From NCBI GenBank assembly GCA_905478775.1, contig CAJQKB010000090.1:1-64000 (forward strand): a stretch of DNA of 64,000 bases. Reading direction: 5' to 3'. The notes under the pieces are model-generated. The model was given only the letters and a program-made list of their open reading frames with translations, did not search any database and was not told the DNA's origin. Shown here piece by piece: positions 1-7,678 of the stretch; position 1 is the stretch's first letter; the number at the start of each line of letters is the position of its first letter. A program made the translations under genes and the position numbers. Source of the DNA: an uncultured Opitutales bacterium. Its GTDB lineage: Bacteria; Verrucomicrobiota; Verrucomicrobiia; Opitutales; Seribacteraceae.

Positions 1-929
1 GGGTTTTGTGAAAAGAGATTGAGTGTCGTTTTATCTCCTGATCCGGAGAAGTGATGAGCGTGTTTCTGACCAATTCTTTCGAGTTGGTCTTTTCCCAGCC
101 TGCCATTGGGATCAATTTCTTTGCCATCCACTAGGACGCGAAGTTGAATGAGTAAGCGATTGCGGTTTTGTAAGTTGCTGAGGAGTGGACGGGCATCTTT
201 GGCATGGAAAAAGTGCCGGTCAATTGCCTCGAGTGTCCACTTCAAATTACCGGAAAAGAAAGCCTCCGTGGCTTCAAAAAAATCGCCCTCTCCAAAATCG
301 GGAACGAGTTGCATGATTAGTTCCTCGGTAATGTCACCACCCTCTTCTCCGAGGTAGGATGCTAATTTTTTTGTCTCTTCCACTCCGAGGCGGGAGTCAG
401 CTCCAATCTTACCGGCGAGGAATTCGAGCGCACCACTGGCAAAAGTTACCTCGCAGGCTTGCGCTGTTTCCTGAACGAGGCGTCGAAATGCGACATCTTC
501 CTTTTCCTGTTTGGCCACATCTTCATAGGTGGAATTTTTCTGTAACCATTTTACAAAGCTGTGCCCGCGGTGAACCGGGCAGGCAGATAAAATAAGGACA
601 GTGTCTCCTAGATTTCCGAGAAATGGTTTCATTGAATCGAGGGCATTTTTCGAACCCTGAGCCGCCCCCACCTTGGTCTGGTTGAGAAAGTTTGCTTCGT
701 TAATCCAGATCAGTTTTCCTCCGCCAAAAAGGGAGAGGGTTTGCCCGGCAGTACGGGCCTCATTTAAAATTCTTTCCACTTCATCGACCCGATCTGCCCG
801 ACCATCAATTTGTTCGCGGGAAAGATCATCGGGAAATTGATCGATGTGTTCTTCAAAAATTTCTTTTGCCCGCTGACGAACTAAAAAGTCATCATCTCCT
901 AAGACTACAAAAAATCCACCGTTTGCCAT
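1..929 (-). CDS. holA: DNA polymerase III subunit delta (partial, C-terminus cut by window edge)
   Basis: The reading frame is open from an ATG at 929 down to base 1 with no stop, so the gene is truncated by the window edge and about 309 residues are visible. The N-terminus (MANGGFFVVLGDDDFLVRQR) matches the opening strand and 'GEdxFLv' region of the delta subunit of the clamp loader. It continues with the expected acidic and hydrophobic segments, including a conserved-looking LLSNLQNRNRLLIQLRVL stretch near the visible end. In the family, delta opens the beta sliding clamp within the DnaX complex in the cytoplasm. The gene lies 41 bases downstream of cinA on the same strand, so the two are probably co-transcribed. 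No clear Shine-Dalgarno motif precedes the ATG. The call rests on the N-terminal motif and overall pattern. Confidence 0.8.
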   Translation of the reverse strand, partial: MANGGFFVVLGDDDFLVRQRAKEIFEEHIDQFPDDLSREQIDGRADRVDEVERILNEARTAGQTLSLFGGGKLIWINEANFLNQTKVGAAQGSKNALDSMKPFLGNLGDTVLILSACPVHRGHSFVKWLQKNSTYEDVAKQEKEDVAFRRLVQETAQACEVTFASGALEFLAGKIGADSRLGVEETKKLASYLGEEGGDITEELIMQLVPDFGEGDFFEATEAFFSGNLKWTLEAIDRHFFHAKDARPLLSNLQNRNRLLIQLRVLVDGKEIDPNGRLGKDQLERIGQKHAHHFSGSGDKTTLNLFSQN

Positions 930-970
930 TTTGCCGAGGAGTGAGTGTGAAAGGGAGAGTCTCGGATGAA

Positions 971-2269
971 CTAGATATTAAATTCGCCTGACTCCGCTGC
1001 GGCAAAAACTTCTTCCAATTTATACTTGCGTAATTTTCTTCTCATCCAATCCAGTGCGGCCGTTGCAGCCCGCCTGCGGTTGGATGCCCGATCTCCCCGA
1101 AGTTGAATTTTTTTAGCCCATACTCCAACAGGAGAGGCATAACCGAGGTAAATTGAACCGACTGGCAGCACTTGTGTGCCCCCTGTTGGTCCAGCAAAGC
1201 CGGTTACACTGAGACCATAATCTGCCCCGTATTTTTCACAGGCACCAGTGGCCATAGCAATCGCCACTTCCTCGCTGACTGCCCCATGCTGTTCAATCAT
1301 GCTTTCTGGAACATCAAGCATTTGAACTTTTGCATCATTGTGATAACAAACTGCACCGCCATGAAAGACTTTCGAAATCCCGGGGATCTCAGTAAAGGAG
1401 GAGGAAAGTAATCCACCGGTACAGGATTCTGCCACGGCAATAGTCTTATTTAAATTTCGAACTTCGCGAAAAATAACTTCGGCAATTGTACGATCGCCCA
1501 GGCAGACAAAATCTTCGCCCAATGCATCACGACAGGCATCGGCTAGATTATGCAAGTCTTGATCGTTAATACTATCTGAATCCAGTGAACTTAATCGAAT
1601 GTCAACCATGCCCGCATGTGCACAGTAGCCAATAATGAGACCTTTTTTTCCTTCGAATAAATGCTCCACTTTTTCCGCCACAGTGGATTCCCCGATACCG
1701 GCAGTACGAATTTGTAAGTAACAATCAATCTCCGGGAAAATGCCTTCTTTTTGTAGTCGGGGAATTACTTGTTCTTCAAACATGGGATGCATTTCGCGAG
1801 CGGGCCCGGGAAGCATGACGAGAATTTTGTTATCTTTTTTAAGCCAAATTCCAGGAGCAGTACCGTAAGGATTTTCTAAAATTTCTGAATTCCCCAGTCG
1901 GTAACATTGCCTGAGGTTTATTTCGGGCATGGGGCGTGCAAGTTGTTTGAATCGATCCTTTAATGCAGTTTCAATTACTGGATCAAAAACTAATTCCTCT
2001 CCCAGTGCCTGGGCAATATTTTCCCGGGTAATATCATCGGTGGTTGGACCGAGGCCACCTGTGGTGATCACTAAATCAGACCGTTTCCAGGCTTCGGAGA
2101 AAAAAAGACGAATATCTTCCGGATTATCCCGGATCACTAAATTGGCGGCGGGTTCCAGGCCGTGGTGGGCGAGTTGGTTGCCTAGATAAGTAAGGTGAGT
2201 ATTTTCACGAATACCAAGGAGAAGTTCATCGCCGAGGGTAATTGTCTCGACGCGTATGTTAGAACTCAT
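971..2269 (-). CDS. cinA: CinA family protein (MoCF-like domain plus nicotinamide-nucleotide amidase domain)
   Basis: A 432-residue protein of normal CinA length. The N-terminal half is the molybdopterin-binding (MoaB/Mog-like) domain, with TLGDELLLG near the start and the TTGGLGPTTDD loop near residue 70, then LPGPAREMHPMFE near residue 155. The C-terminal half is the PncC-type domain, with VAESCTGGLLSS near residue 280 and SVTGFAGPTGGT near 360. The family deamidates nicotinamide mononucleotide for NAD salvage and has an ADP-ribose pyrophosphatase activity in some members; the link to competence is historical and not universal. It is divergently oriented to uvrC, and holA follows on the same strand. 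No Shine-Dalgarno motif is seen upstream of the ATG at 2269. Confidence 0.92.
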   Translation of the reverse strand: MSSNIRVETITLGDELLLGIRENTHLTYLGNQLAHHGLEPAANLVIRDNPEDIRLFFSEAWKRSDLVITTGGLGPTTDDITRENIAQALGEELVFDPVIETALKDRFKQLARPMPEINLRQCYRLGNSEILENPYGTAPGIWLKKDNKILVMLPGPAREMHPMFEEQVIPRLQKEGIFPEIDCYLQIRTAGIGESTVAEKVEHLFEGKKGLIIGYCAHAGMVDIRLSSLDSDSINDQDLHNLADACRDALGEDFVCLGDRTIAEVIFREVRNLNKTIAVAESCTGGLLSSSFTEIPGISKVFHGGAVCYHNDAKVQMLDVPESMIEQHGAVSEEVAIAMATGACEKYGADYGLSVTGFAGPTGGTQVLPVGSIYLGYASPVGVWAKKIQLRGDRASNRRRAATAALDWMRRKLRKYKLEEVFAAAESGEFNI

Positions 2270-2349
2270 AGATAGTTGTATTTAGGATCAGAGGTTATAA
2301 TTTGTATTCTTGCCAACTTCTAAAATACTCAAGATTTTATAGATTGCCA

Positions 2350-3831
2350 ATGCAAAATCAGAAACTCGAACTTCATAGCTTTATCCGAACCCTTCCCCAG
2401 GGCTCAGGTGTGTACTTAATGAAGGACCGATTGGGTCATGTTATTTATGTGGGGAAGGCCAAAAATCTGAAGAGACGGGTGAGCAGTTATTTTCAGGGTT
2501 CCCGTAGGTTTGTGCGGGCACAACCTAAAATTGCCGCTATGGTAGAAATGGTTTGTGAAATTTCGATTCATGAAACCAAAAATGAAACCGAGGCTCTCCT
2601 CCTGGAGGGAAAATTAATTAAGGAGTATAAACCTCGTTACAATACTGACTTTACAGATGACAAACAATTCTTGTTGGTTCGGGTTGATTTGCAGAATGAG
2701 CTTCCCCGTTTTCGCCTATGTCGACATAAAAAAGAAGACGGTTCTCATTATTACGGACCCTTTGCACAGGCTGGTTTTTTACGGTCGACTCTTTCCGAAA
2801 TGCGAAAAAAATTTGGAATTCTTCTCTCGGACGCCAATCCTGTAAAATTAGAGGACGGACGCTTTCGATTGTATGATGATGCACGAGCGGAGATCTTTGC
2901 CGGACATAATGAAACCACTCAGGAAAAATATCGCGAGCGCGTGGAAGAGGCCTGTTCTTTTTTGGAAGGAAAAGCAAAAAGTTGGCTGGCAGAACTGCGA
3001 GAAAAGATGCAAAAGCATGCCGAGGCGATGCAATTTGAACGAGCGGCAGAGTTTAGGGATTTAGCGGATGCACTTTCCAAAACGATTAAAAAAACTCGAA
3101 GGTTTACCAAGCAATGGCCCAAGCAGGAGGATGGGAATTGGCATGGTTTGGAACGCTTGCGTGAAGTTTTGGAGCTGGATCGTCCACCTGCGGTCATTGA
3201 ATGCTTTGATATTTCTCATGTGTCTGGCACCTTTGTGGTGGCCTCAATGGTCCGATTTGTCTCGGGGAAATCAGATCGCCGTTCCTACAGGCGTTACAAG
3301 ATAAAAAGTTTTGAAGGAAATGATGATTTTCGATCGATGGAGGAAGTGGTGGGCAGGCGGTATGGCCGATTGTCTAAAGCCGGTCGTGAGTTTCCCGACC
3401 TTGTCGTAATTGACGGGGGGGCAGGGCAGGTGAGCTCTGCAGTAAAGGCATTTACTTCGTTGGAAATTGACCCACCTCCAATGATAGGTTTGGCAAAGCG
3501 CGAGGAGAGCATTGTTTTTCCGGACGGACGTGAGGAAATGGTATTAGACCCGAGGGACTTGGGATTACGAATGTTACAACAAGTTCGAGATGAGGCACAT
3601 CGATTTGCAAACCAGTACAATGCAGATCTTCGAAGCAAGCGTATAAAAGAGTCCATTTTAGATGACTTTAAAGGACTTGGTGCAGTTAGGAAAGTGGCAC
3701 TACTAACCCATTTTGGTTCGATTGAAAAATTGCGAAAAGCCACCTCTCTTCAAATCCAGGAGCTAGACGGGATCGGAGCCAAATTGGCAGACCGATTACA
3801 GTTGTATTTATCATCGGGGAAAAATGAATAG
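2350..3831 (+). CDS. uvrC: excinuclease ABC subunit C (short form, without the cysteine cluster)
   Basis: UvrC makes both incisions in nucleotide excision repair when bound to UvrB. Domains visible in order: GIY-YIG nuclease (GSGVYLMKD then IYVGKAKNLKRR, residues about 15-50), a UVR motif near residue 230 (MQFERAAEFRDLADAL), the RNase H-like nuclease (ECFDISHVSG; LVVIDGGAGQ; QVRDEAHRFA), and C-terminal helix-hairpin-helices (FKGLGAVRK; LDGIGAKLADRL). I chose the ATG at 2350; the frame also allows a TTG at 2302, but the extra 16 residues resemble no UvrC. At 493 residues it is about 100 shorter than the usual 590-620. The missing part includes the region carrying four cysteines that hold an iron-sulfur cluster in characterised UvrC proteins. 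The next gene overlaps its end by 8 bases. Confidence 0.95.
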   Translation: MQNQKLELHSFIRTLPQGSGVYLMKDRLGHVIYVGKAKNLKRRVSSYFQGSRRFVRAQPKIAAMVEMVCEISIHETKNETEALLLEGKLIKEYKPRYNTDFTDDKQFLLVRVDLQNELPRFRLCRHKKEDGSHYYGPFAQAGFLRSTLSEMRKKFGILLSDANPVKLEDGRFRLYDDARAEIFAGHNETTQEKYRERVEEACSFLEGKAKSWLAELREKMQKHAEAMQFERAAEFRDLADALSKTIKKTRRFTKQWPKQEDGNWHGLERLREVLELDRPPAVIECFDISHVSGTFVVASMVRFVSGKSDRRSYRRYKIKSFEGNDDFRSMEEVVGRRYGRLSKAGREFPDLVVIDGGAGQVSSAVKAFTSLEIDPPPMIGLAKREESIVFPDGREEMVLDPRDLGLRMLQQVRDEAHRFANQYNADLRSKRIKESILDDFKGLGAVRKVALLTHFGSIEKLRKATSLQIQELDGIGAKLADRLQLYLSSGKNE

Positions 3832-5101
3832 GCACTTTCTTCCAATCTGTTGCCTTCTTTCTCTTGCGTTACAATCTTTTCTGCACGGTGATTGGCCACG
3901 ATGGAGGGGAGCGCAGGGAGATGGAACATGGAATGGTCCTGAGATTTCCAGAGTGTTACCGACTGCCGGTCTTAAGCGAGTCTGGAAAACTAAAGTGTTT
4001 CCGGGTTACTCCGGAATAACCATACAGGATGGACTTCTTTACCTAATGGATCGGCCGAATTCTGAGGAGGGGAAGGGGATGGAACGAATAGTTTGTCTGA
4101 ATGCGAGTACAGGAGTGGAGGTATGGAGTTTTTCCTACCCGGTTGATTATGGTGATATGGGGTACGGGAAAGGACCACGGTCTTCCGTTACCGTTGAAGA
4201 CGGGCGAGTTTTTACTTTAGGAGCCAGGGGACATGCTTTCGCCTTTAATTCGCAAACAGGAGAAAAAATATGGATGCGTAATTTGGTGGCAGAGGAAAAT
4301 GCCACTGTTCCAATCTGGGGATTTTCGAGTTCGCCCGAGCCTCATGCGAGTGAAGTTCTTTTCCATGTTGGCTGTCAACCCACTGGTTCTGTCTTGGCGT
4401 TGTCCCAGGCGAATGGTGAAACGAAGTGGAAGGTGGGAAGGGATGAGGGTGCGGGATACGCTCCTCCATTGTTGATAGAATCGAAGGGGGGACCGCAATT
4501 AATATGTTGGGGGCCAAATCGAATTATGGGTTTACCGATTGGAGGAGGACAGGCGTACTGGGAGGTTCCATATGAGGTGAAATACGGAGTCTCTATCACT
4601 AAGCCAATTTATCACGAAGACATTATTTTGGTAAGTGGATACTGGCATGGGACTCGTGCGATTCTATTGGGGGAAAAGCTCGGTGATGCCAAAATCCTCT
4701 GGTCAGACGAGATTAATTTGAGAGGTTTAATGTCGCAGGCTTTATATCGGAAGGGCATTTGTTTTCTTCTTGATCGATCCAGTGGATTATCTGCATTTGA
4801 ATTGAAAAGCGGTAAGATTCTCTGGCGTGATCAACATCAACTCACTCCGTCTGAACGAAATCCCCAGGCAAGCATCGTATGGTCGGAGCAGGAAGCGGGA
4901 GACGCACTTGCTTTGAATGCCTATGGAGAACTTGTTTTTATCAACTTAGGAAAAGAGGGTTATACCGAATACTGGCGTGACCAAATTATCGGTAAAACTT
5001 GGGCCCATCCCGCCTATTCTAATAATCGAGTGTTCTCAAGAGATGACAAATCGGTAGTTTGCCATGAATTACCCCTTGCTACAAAGTCTGTAAGAAAGTA
5101 G
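3824..5101 (+). CDS. secreted PQQ-like beta-propeller repeat protein
   Basis: A 425-residue protein with an N-terminal signal peptide (about residues 1-22, hydrophobic core CCLLSLALQSFL) followed directly by the DWPRWRG motif that opens many exported PVC-group propeller proteins. Repeated blades of the type 'G..YWEV', 'GEKIWMRN', 'GKILWRD' and 'ALNAYGELVFI' indicate a PQQ/BamB-like beta-propeller fold. The cofactor-binding residues of true quinoprotein dehydrogenases are not evident, so it is more likely a scaffold or binding protein than a dehydrogenase. It starts 8 bases inside the end of uvrC, with a purine-rich stretch (ggggaaaa) just before its ATG, so translation may be coupled to uvrC. 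No functional link to repair is implied. Confidence 0.8.
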   Translation: MNRHFLPICCLLSLALQSFLHGDWPRWRGAQGDGTWNGPEISRVLPTAGLKRVWKTKVFPGYSGITIQDGLLYLMDRPNSEEGKGMERIVCLNASTGVEVWSFSYPVDYGDMGYGKGPRSSVTVEDGRVFTLGARGHAFAFNSQTGEKIWMRNLVAEENATVPIWGFSSSPEPHASEVLFHVGCQPTGSVLALSQANGETKWKVGRDEGAGYAPPLLIESKGGPQLICWGPNRIMGLPIGGGQAYWEVPYEVKYGVSITKPIYHEDIILVSGYWHGTRAILLGEKLGDAKILWSDEINLRGLMSQALYRKGICFLLDRSSGLSAFELKSGKILWRDQHQLTPSERNPQASIVWSEQEAGDALALNAYGELVFINLGKEGYTEYWRDQIIGKTWAHPAYSNNRVFSRDDKSVVCHELPLATKSVRK

Positions 5102-5134
5102 TAAATTCATTTTTTCATTCTTATTTGTTGAACG

Positions 5135-5971
5135 ATGCATTTGTATAAAACTGGTGACGGATTTATTATTAAAAAAGAAGAAGATCATCGATTTGTGAAC
5201 AATATTGATGATTGGAACTCTCTGATTAATAACGATAATTTGTGGGAGTGTCTTGAGGAGGAATGGCAAAGGGGGAGTTCTATTTCTGACCCTCAACAAG
5301 CTTTGATTAATTTGCTCCCTCCTGTCGGGGTACAAGAAATTTGGGCAGCAGGAGTGACCTACCGCTCGAGTCGATTAGCAAGGATGGAGGAATCCCGGGA
5401 TGCTGGTGGTGGAGATTTTTACAGCCGGGTTTACCAAGCTGACCGACCGGAGATATTTTTAAAAGCCACTCCAAGCAGGGTAGTGGGGCATGGGCAAAAT
5501 TTTCGAATTCGCAAGGATTCCGATTGGGATGTCCCAGAACCAGAATTAACCTTATTTGCAACAACATCGGGAAAGATTGTGGCCTACACGATTGGGAATG
5601 ATGTTTCCTCCCGGAGTATAGAGGGAGAGAATCCATTGTATTTACCACAGGCTAAAACTTTTGATAAATGTGCCTGCTTGGGTCCCTGCTTGTATGTTCC
5701 ACCAGAACCTCTTTCTTTGGACACTACTATATCCATTTTGATTCATCGTGAAGAAAAGGAAGTTTTTTCCGGCAAGACGACACTTTCAGAAATGAAAAGA
5801 ACGCCAAATGAATTAATCGGTTTTCTTTTTCGGGAGACCTCGTTTCCACAAGGGGTTTTTTTAATGACTGGCACTGGTATCGTACCGAGTAATAACTTTA
5901 CTTTACAATCGGGCGATGTTGTCTCGATTTCGATTGATCTTATCGGTACTCTAGTAAATTCCGTGGAATAG
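5135..5971 (+). CDS. FAH-family protein of the AraD1/GguC type, probable 2-keto-3-deoxy-sugar-acid dehydratase
   Basis: A 278-residue member of the fumarylacetoacetate hydrolase superfamily. Diagnostic features are DVPEPELTLFAT (residues about 130-141), then GNDVSSRSIEGENPLYLPQA, the signature of the AraD1/GguC subgroup rather than of true fumarylacetoacetases. The acidic residues in the PEPE segment belong to the divalent metal site. AraD1 of Burkholderia converts L-2-keto-3-deoxyarabinonate to alpha-ketoglutaric semialdehyde in the non-phosphorylative pentose pathway. The next gene, 27 bases downstream, encodes the dehydrogenase that would use that product, which strongly supports the assignment. 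Related FAH proteins act on other keto-acids, so the exact sugar is unknown. No Shine-Dalgarno motif precedes the ATG. Confidence 0.8.
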   Translation: MHLYKTGDGFIIKKEEDHRFVNNIDDWNSLINNDNLWECLEEEWQRGSSISDPQQALINLLPPVGVQEIWAAGVTYRSSRLARMEESRDAGGGDFYSRVYQADRPEIFLKATPSRVVGHGQNFRIRKDSDWDVPEPELTLFATTSGKIVAYTIGNDVSSRSIEGENPLYLPQAKTFDKCACLGPCLYVPPEPLSLDTTISILIHREEKEVFSGKTTLSEMKRTPNELIGFLFRETSFPQGVFLMTGTGIVPSNNFTLQSGDVVSISIDLIGTLVNSVE

Positions 5972-5998
5972 CTTACTAAATTAAACAATTATATAATT

Positions 5999-7564
5999 AT
6001 GACTGAAACTTCATTAATTGGTTTTTCTCGAGGAGAACAGACGAGTTCAACTTTTCGTGCGGTAGACCCGAAAACGGGAAGTGAATTGGGCACAGAATAT
6101 TCGCATTCGTCGGAAGGTGATGTCCAGCGGTCCTGTGAACTTGCTCAATTGGCATCCCTGCCCATGGCTTCACTTTCGGGTCAGAAAAAAGCAGAATTTC
6201 TTAGATTATTGGCCGATCGATTGGATGGAGCGGTGGATTCAATTGTCGAGGTTATGACTGTTGAGACTGGTCTGCCAGAAGCTCGGGTTCGTGGCGAGAC
6301 TGGCCGAACCAGTGGTCAATTACGAATGTTTGCAGATTTACTCGTAGAGGGTTCCTGGGTTGATGCGCGGATTGATCGAGCGGTTCCCGATCGCCTTCCT
6401 CTGCCCAAGCCCGATTTACGTGCCATGCTTCGACCGATTGGCCCCGTTGCAGTATTTTGTGCCAGTAATTTTCCATTAGCCTTTTCAGTGGCTGGAGGAG
6501 ATACGGCTTCTGCCTGGGCTGCGGGTTGCCCCGTGATAGTCAAGGCGCACCATGCCCACCCAGGCATTGCTTTATTAGTGGGGAAATTAATTGTTCAATC
6601 TCTAAAAGAAAGTGGATTGCCGGAGGGGGCATTTTCTCTTCTGTTTGGTGAGGGTAGAACAGTGGGACAAGCACTTGTGACTCATTCAGTAATCAAAGCA
6701 GTTGGTTTTACAGGCTCTCGTTCTGGTGGTCGTGCTCTTTTTGATCTAGCCTCTCAGAGAAAAGAGCCAATTCCCGTTTTTGCAGAGATGAGCAGTATTA
6801 ACCCCCTTTTCTTACTTCCTGAATTGAAATCGGATGAAATGGAGAATATTGCCGATGGATTATATGCTTCAGCCACCCTGGGCGGGGGACAATTTTGTAC
6901 TAATCCAGGAATTGTATTTTATCCCAATAATGGAGACGGGAAAAAATTTCGGGATTCCTATGTTGAAAAAATGAAGGACTATACTCCAGTCGCGATGTTG
7001 CACCAGGGGATTCGCGAATCCTATGCCCAGGGAATTGAGGAAATGGTAAAACAACAGGGAGTTGAGGTACTCGTTCTGAGCGACTTATCGGAAGATGGTA
7101 ATGGCGGTTGCGATGCAGGTAGCTGTGTATTAAACACTAATATTGAGTGTTTTTTGAAAAATCCTCAATTAACAACTGAAGTTTTTGGTCCCACTACTCT
7201 TCTTGTTTCTTACGAAGATAAAGAAGATTTATTAAGAGTAGCCCGTGAAATGGAGGGCCAATTAACGGCCAGTTTTTTCGGTCATAAAGAAATGTTACCC
7301 CAGCATGAAAACTTACTCGACCTGATGGAAACGAGAGCGGGCAGACTTTTATTTAATCAATTTCCGACAGGAGTAGAGGTGTGCGAATCAATTGTCCATG
7401 GGGGGCCTTATCCTGCTACCACAGACAGTCGGTCAACCTCGGTGGGGACTGGAGCCATTTTACGATTCGCGAGACCCGTCTGCTATCAGGGGTTTCCGGA
7501 TGAATTTCTTCCCGAAGAACTAAAGGAAGAAAATCCGGGTGGAATCAAACGAAAAGAAGGTTGA
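5999..7564 (+). CDS. NADP-type aldehyde dehydrogenase, alpha-ketoglutaric semialdehyde dehydrogenase-like
   Basis: A 521-residue aldehyde dehydrogenase. The nucleotide-binding/oxyanion segment FCASNFPLAFSVAGGDTASAW (Asn of ASNFP) near residue 160, GFTGSRSGGR near 240, the general base Glu in FAEMSS near 262, and the catalytic Cys in GGGQFCTNPG near 300 are all present. The VFCASNFPLAFS and GGQFCTNPG wording is that of the KGSADH type III branch, which oxidises alpha-ketoglutaric semialdehyde to 2-oxoglutarate. Together with the upstream AraD1-like gene it forms the last two steps of a Weimberg-type pathway for pentose or sugar-diacid degradation feeding the TCA cycle. The sugar dehydrogenase and first dehydratase are not in the window. 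The sequence upstream of the ATG is AT-rich (tatataattATG) with no ribosome binding motif. Confidence 0.88.
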   Translation: MTETSLIGFSRGEQTSSTFRAVDPKTGSELGTEYSHSSEGDVQRSCELAQLASLPMASLSGQKKAEFLRLLADRLDGAVDSIVEVMTVETGLPEARVRGETGRTSGQLRMFADLLVEGSWVDARIDRAVPDRLPLPKPDLRAMLRPIGPVAVFCASNFPLAFSVAGGDTASAWAAGCPVIVKAHHAHPGIALLVGKLIVQSLKESGLPEGAFSLLFGEGRTVGQALVTHSVIKAVGFTGSRSGGRALFDLASQRKEPIPVFAEMSSINPLFLLPELKSDEMENIADGLYASATLGGGQFCTNPGIVFYPNNGDGKKFRDSYVEKMKDYTPVAMLHQGIRESYAQGIEEMVKQQGVEVLVLSDLSEDGNGGCDAGSCVLNTNIECFLKNPQLTTEVFGPTTLLVSYEDKEDLLRVAREMEGQLTASFFGHKEMLPQHENLLDLMETRAGRLLFNQFPTGVEVCESIVHGGPYPATTDSRSTSVGTGAILRFARPVCYQGFPDEFLPEELKEENPGGIKRKEG

Positions 7565-7591
7565 AATTTTAGGAACCATATCGTGTATAAT
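7561..7591 (+). promoter_or_regulatory. candidate sigma-70-type promoter for the GTPase gene block
   Basis: A TTGAAA hexamer at 7561-7566 and a perfect TATAAT at 7586-7591, separated by 19 bases, lie about 88 bases upstream of the GTPase start codon. The spacer is longer than the ideal 17, and the -35 overlaps the stop codon of the preceding gene. This is the best promoter-like match before the long gene block that follows. Assignment is by consensus only. Confidence 0.35.
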
Positions 7592-7678
7592 TGTTTTGCC
7601 ATAAAGCACGAAAAATCACTAGCATCGGATTTATAATTTATTTTTATCTCTCAATGACTATAACACATTTTTTTAACT

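Noticed and set aside
359-595. Plus-strand frames at 148-357 and 359-595.
   Set aside because: Both lie opposite the coherent holA frame, which runs uninterrupted from 929 to the window edge with family-like sequence.
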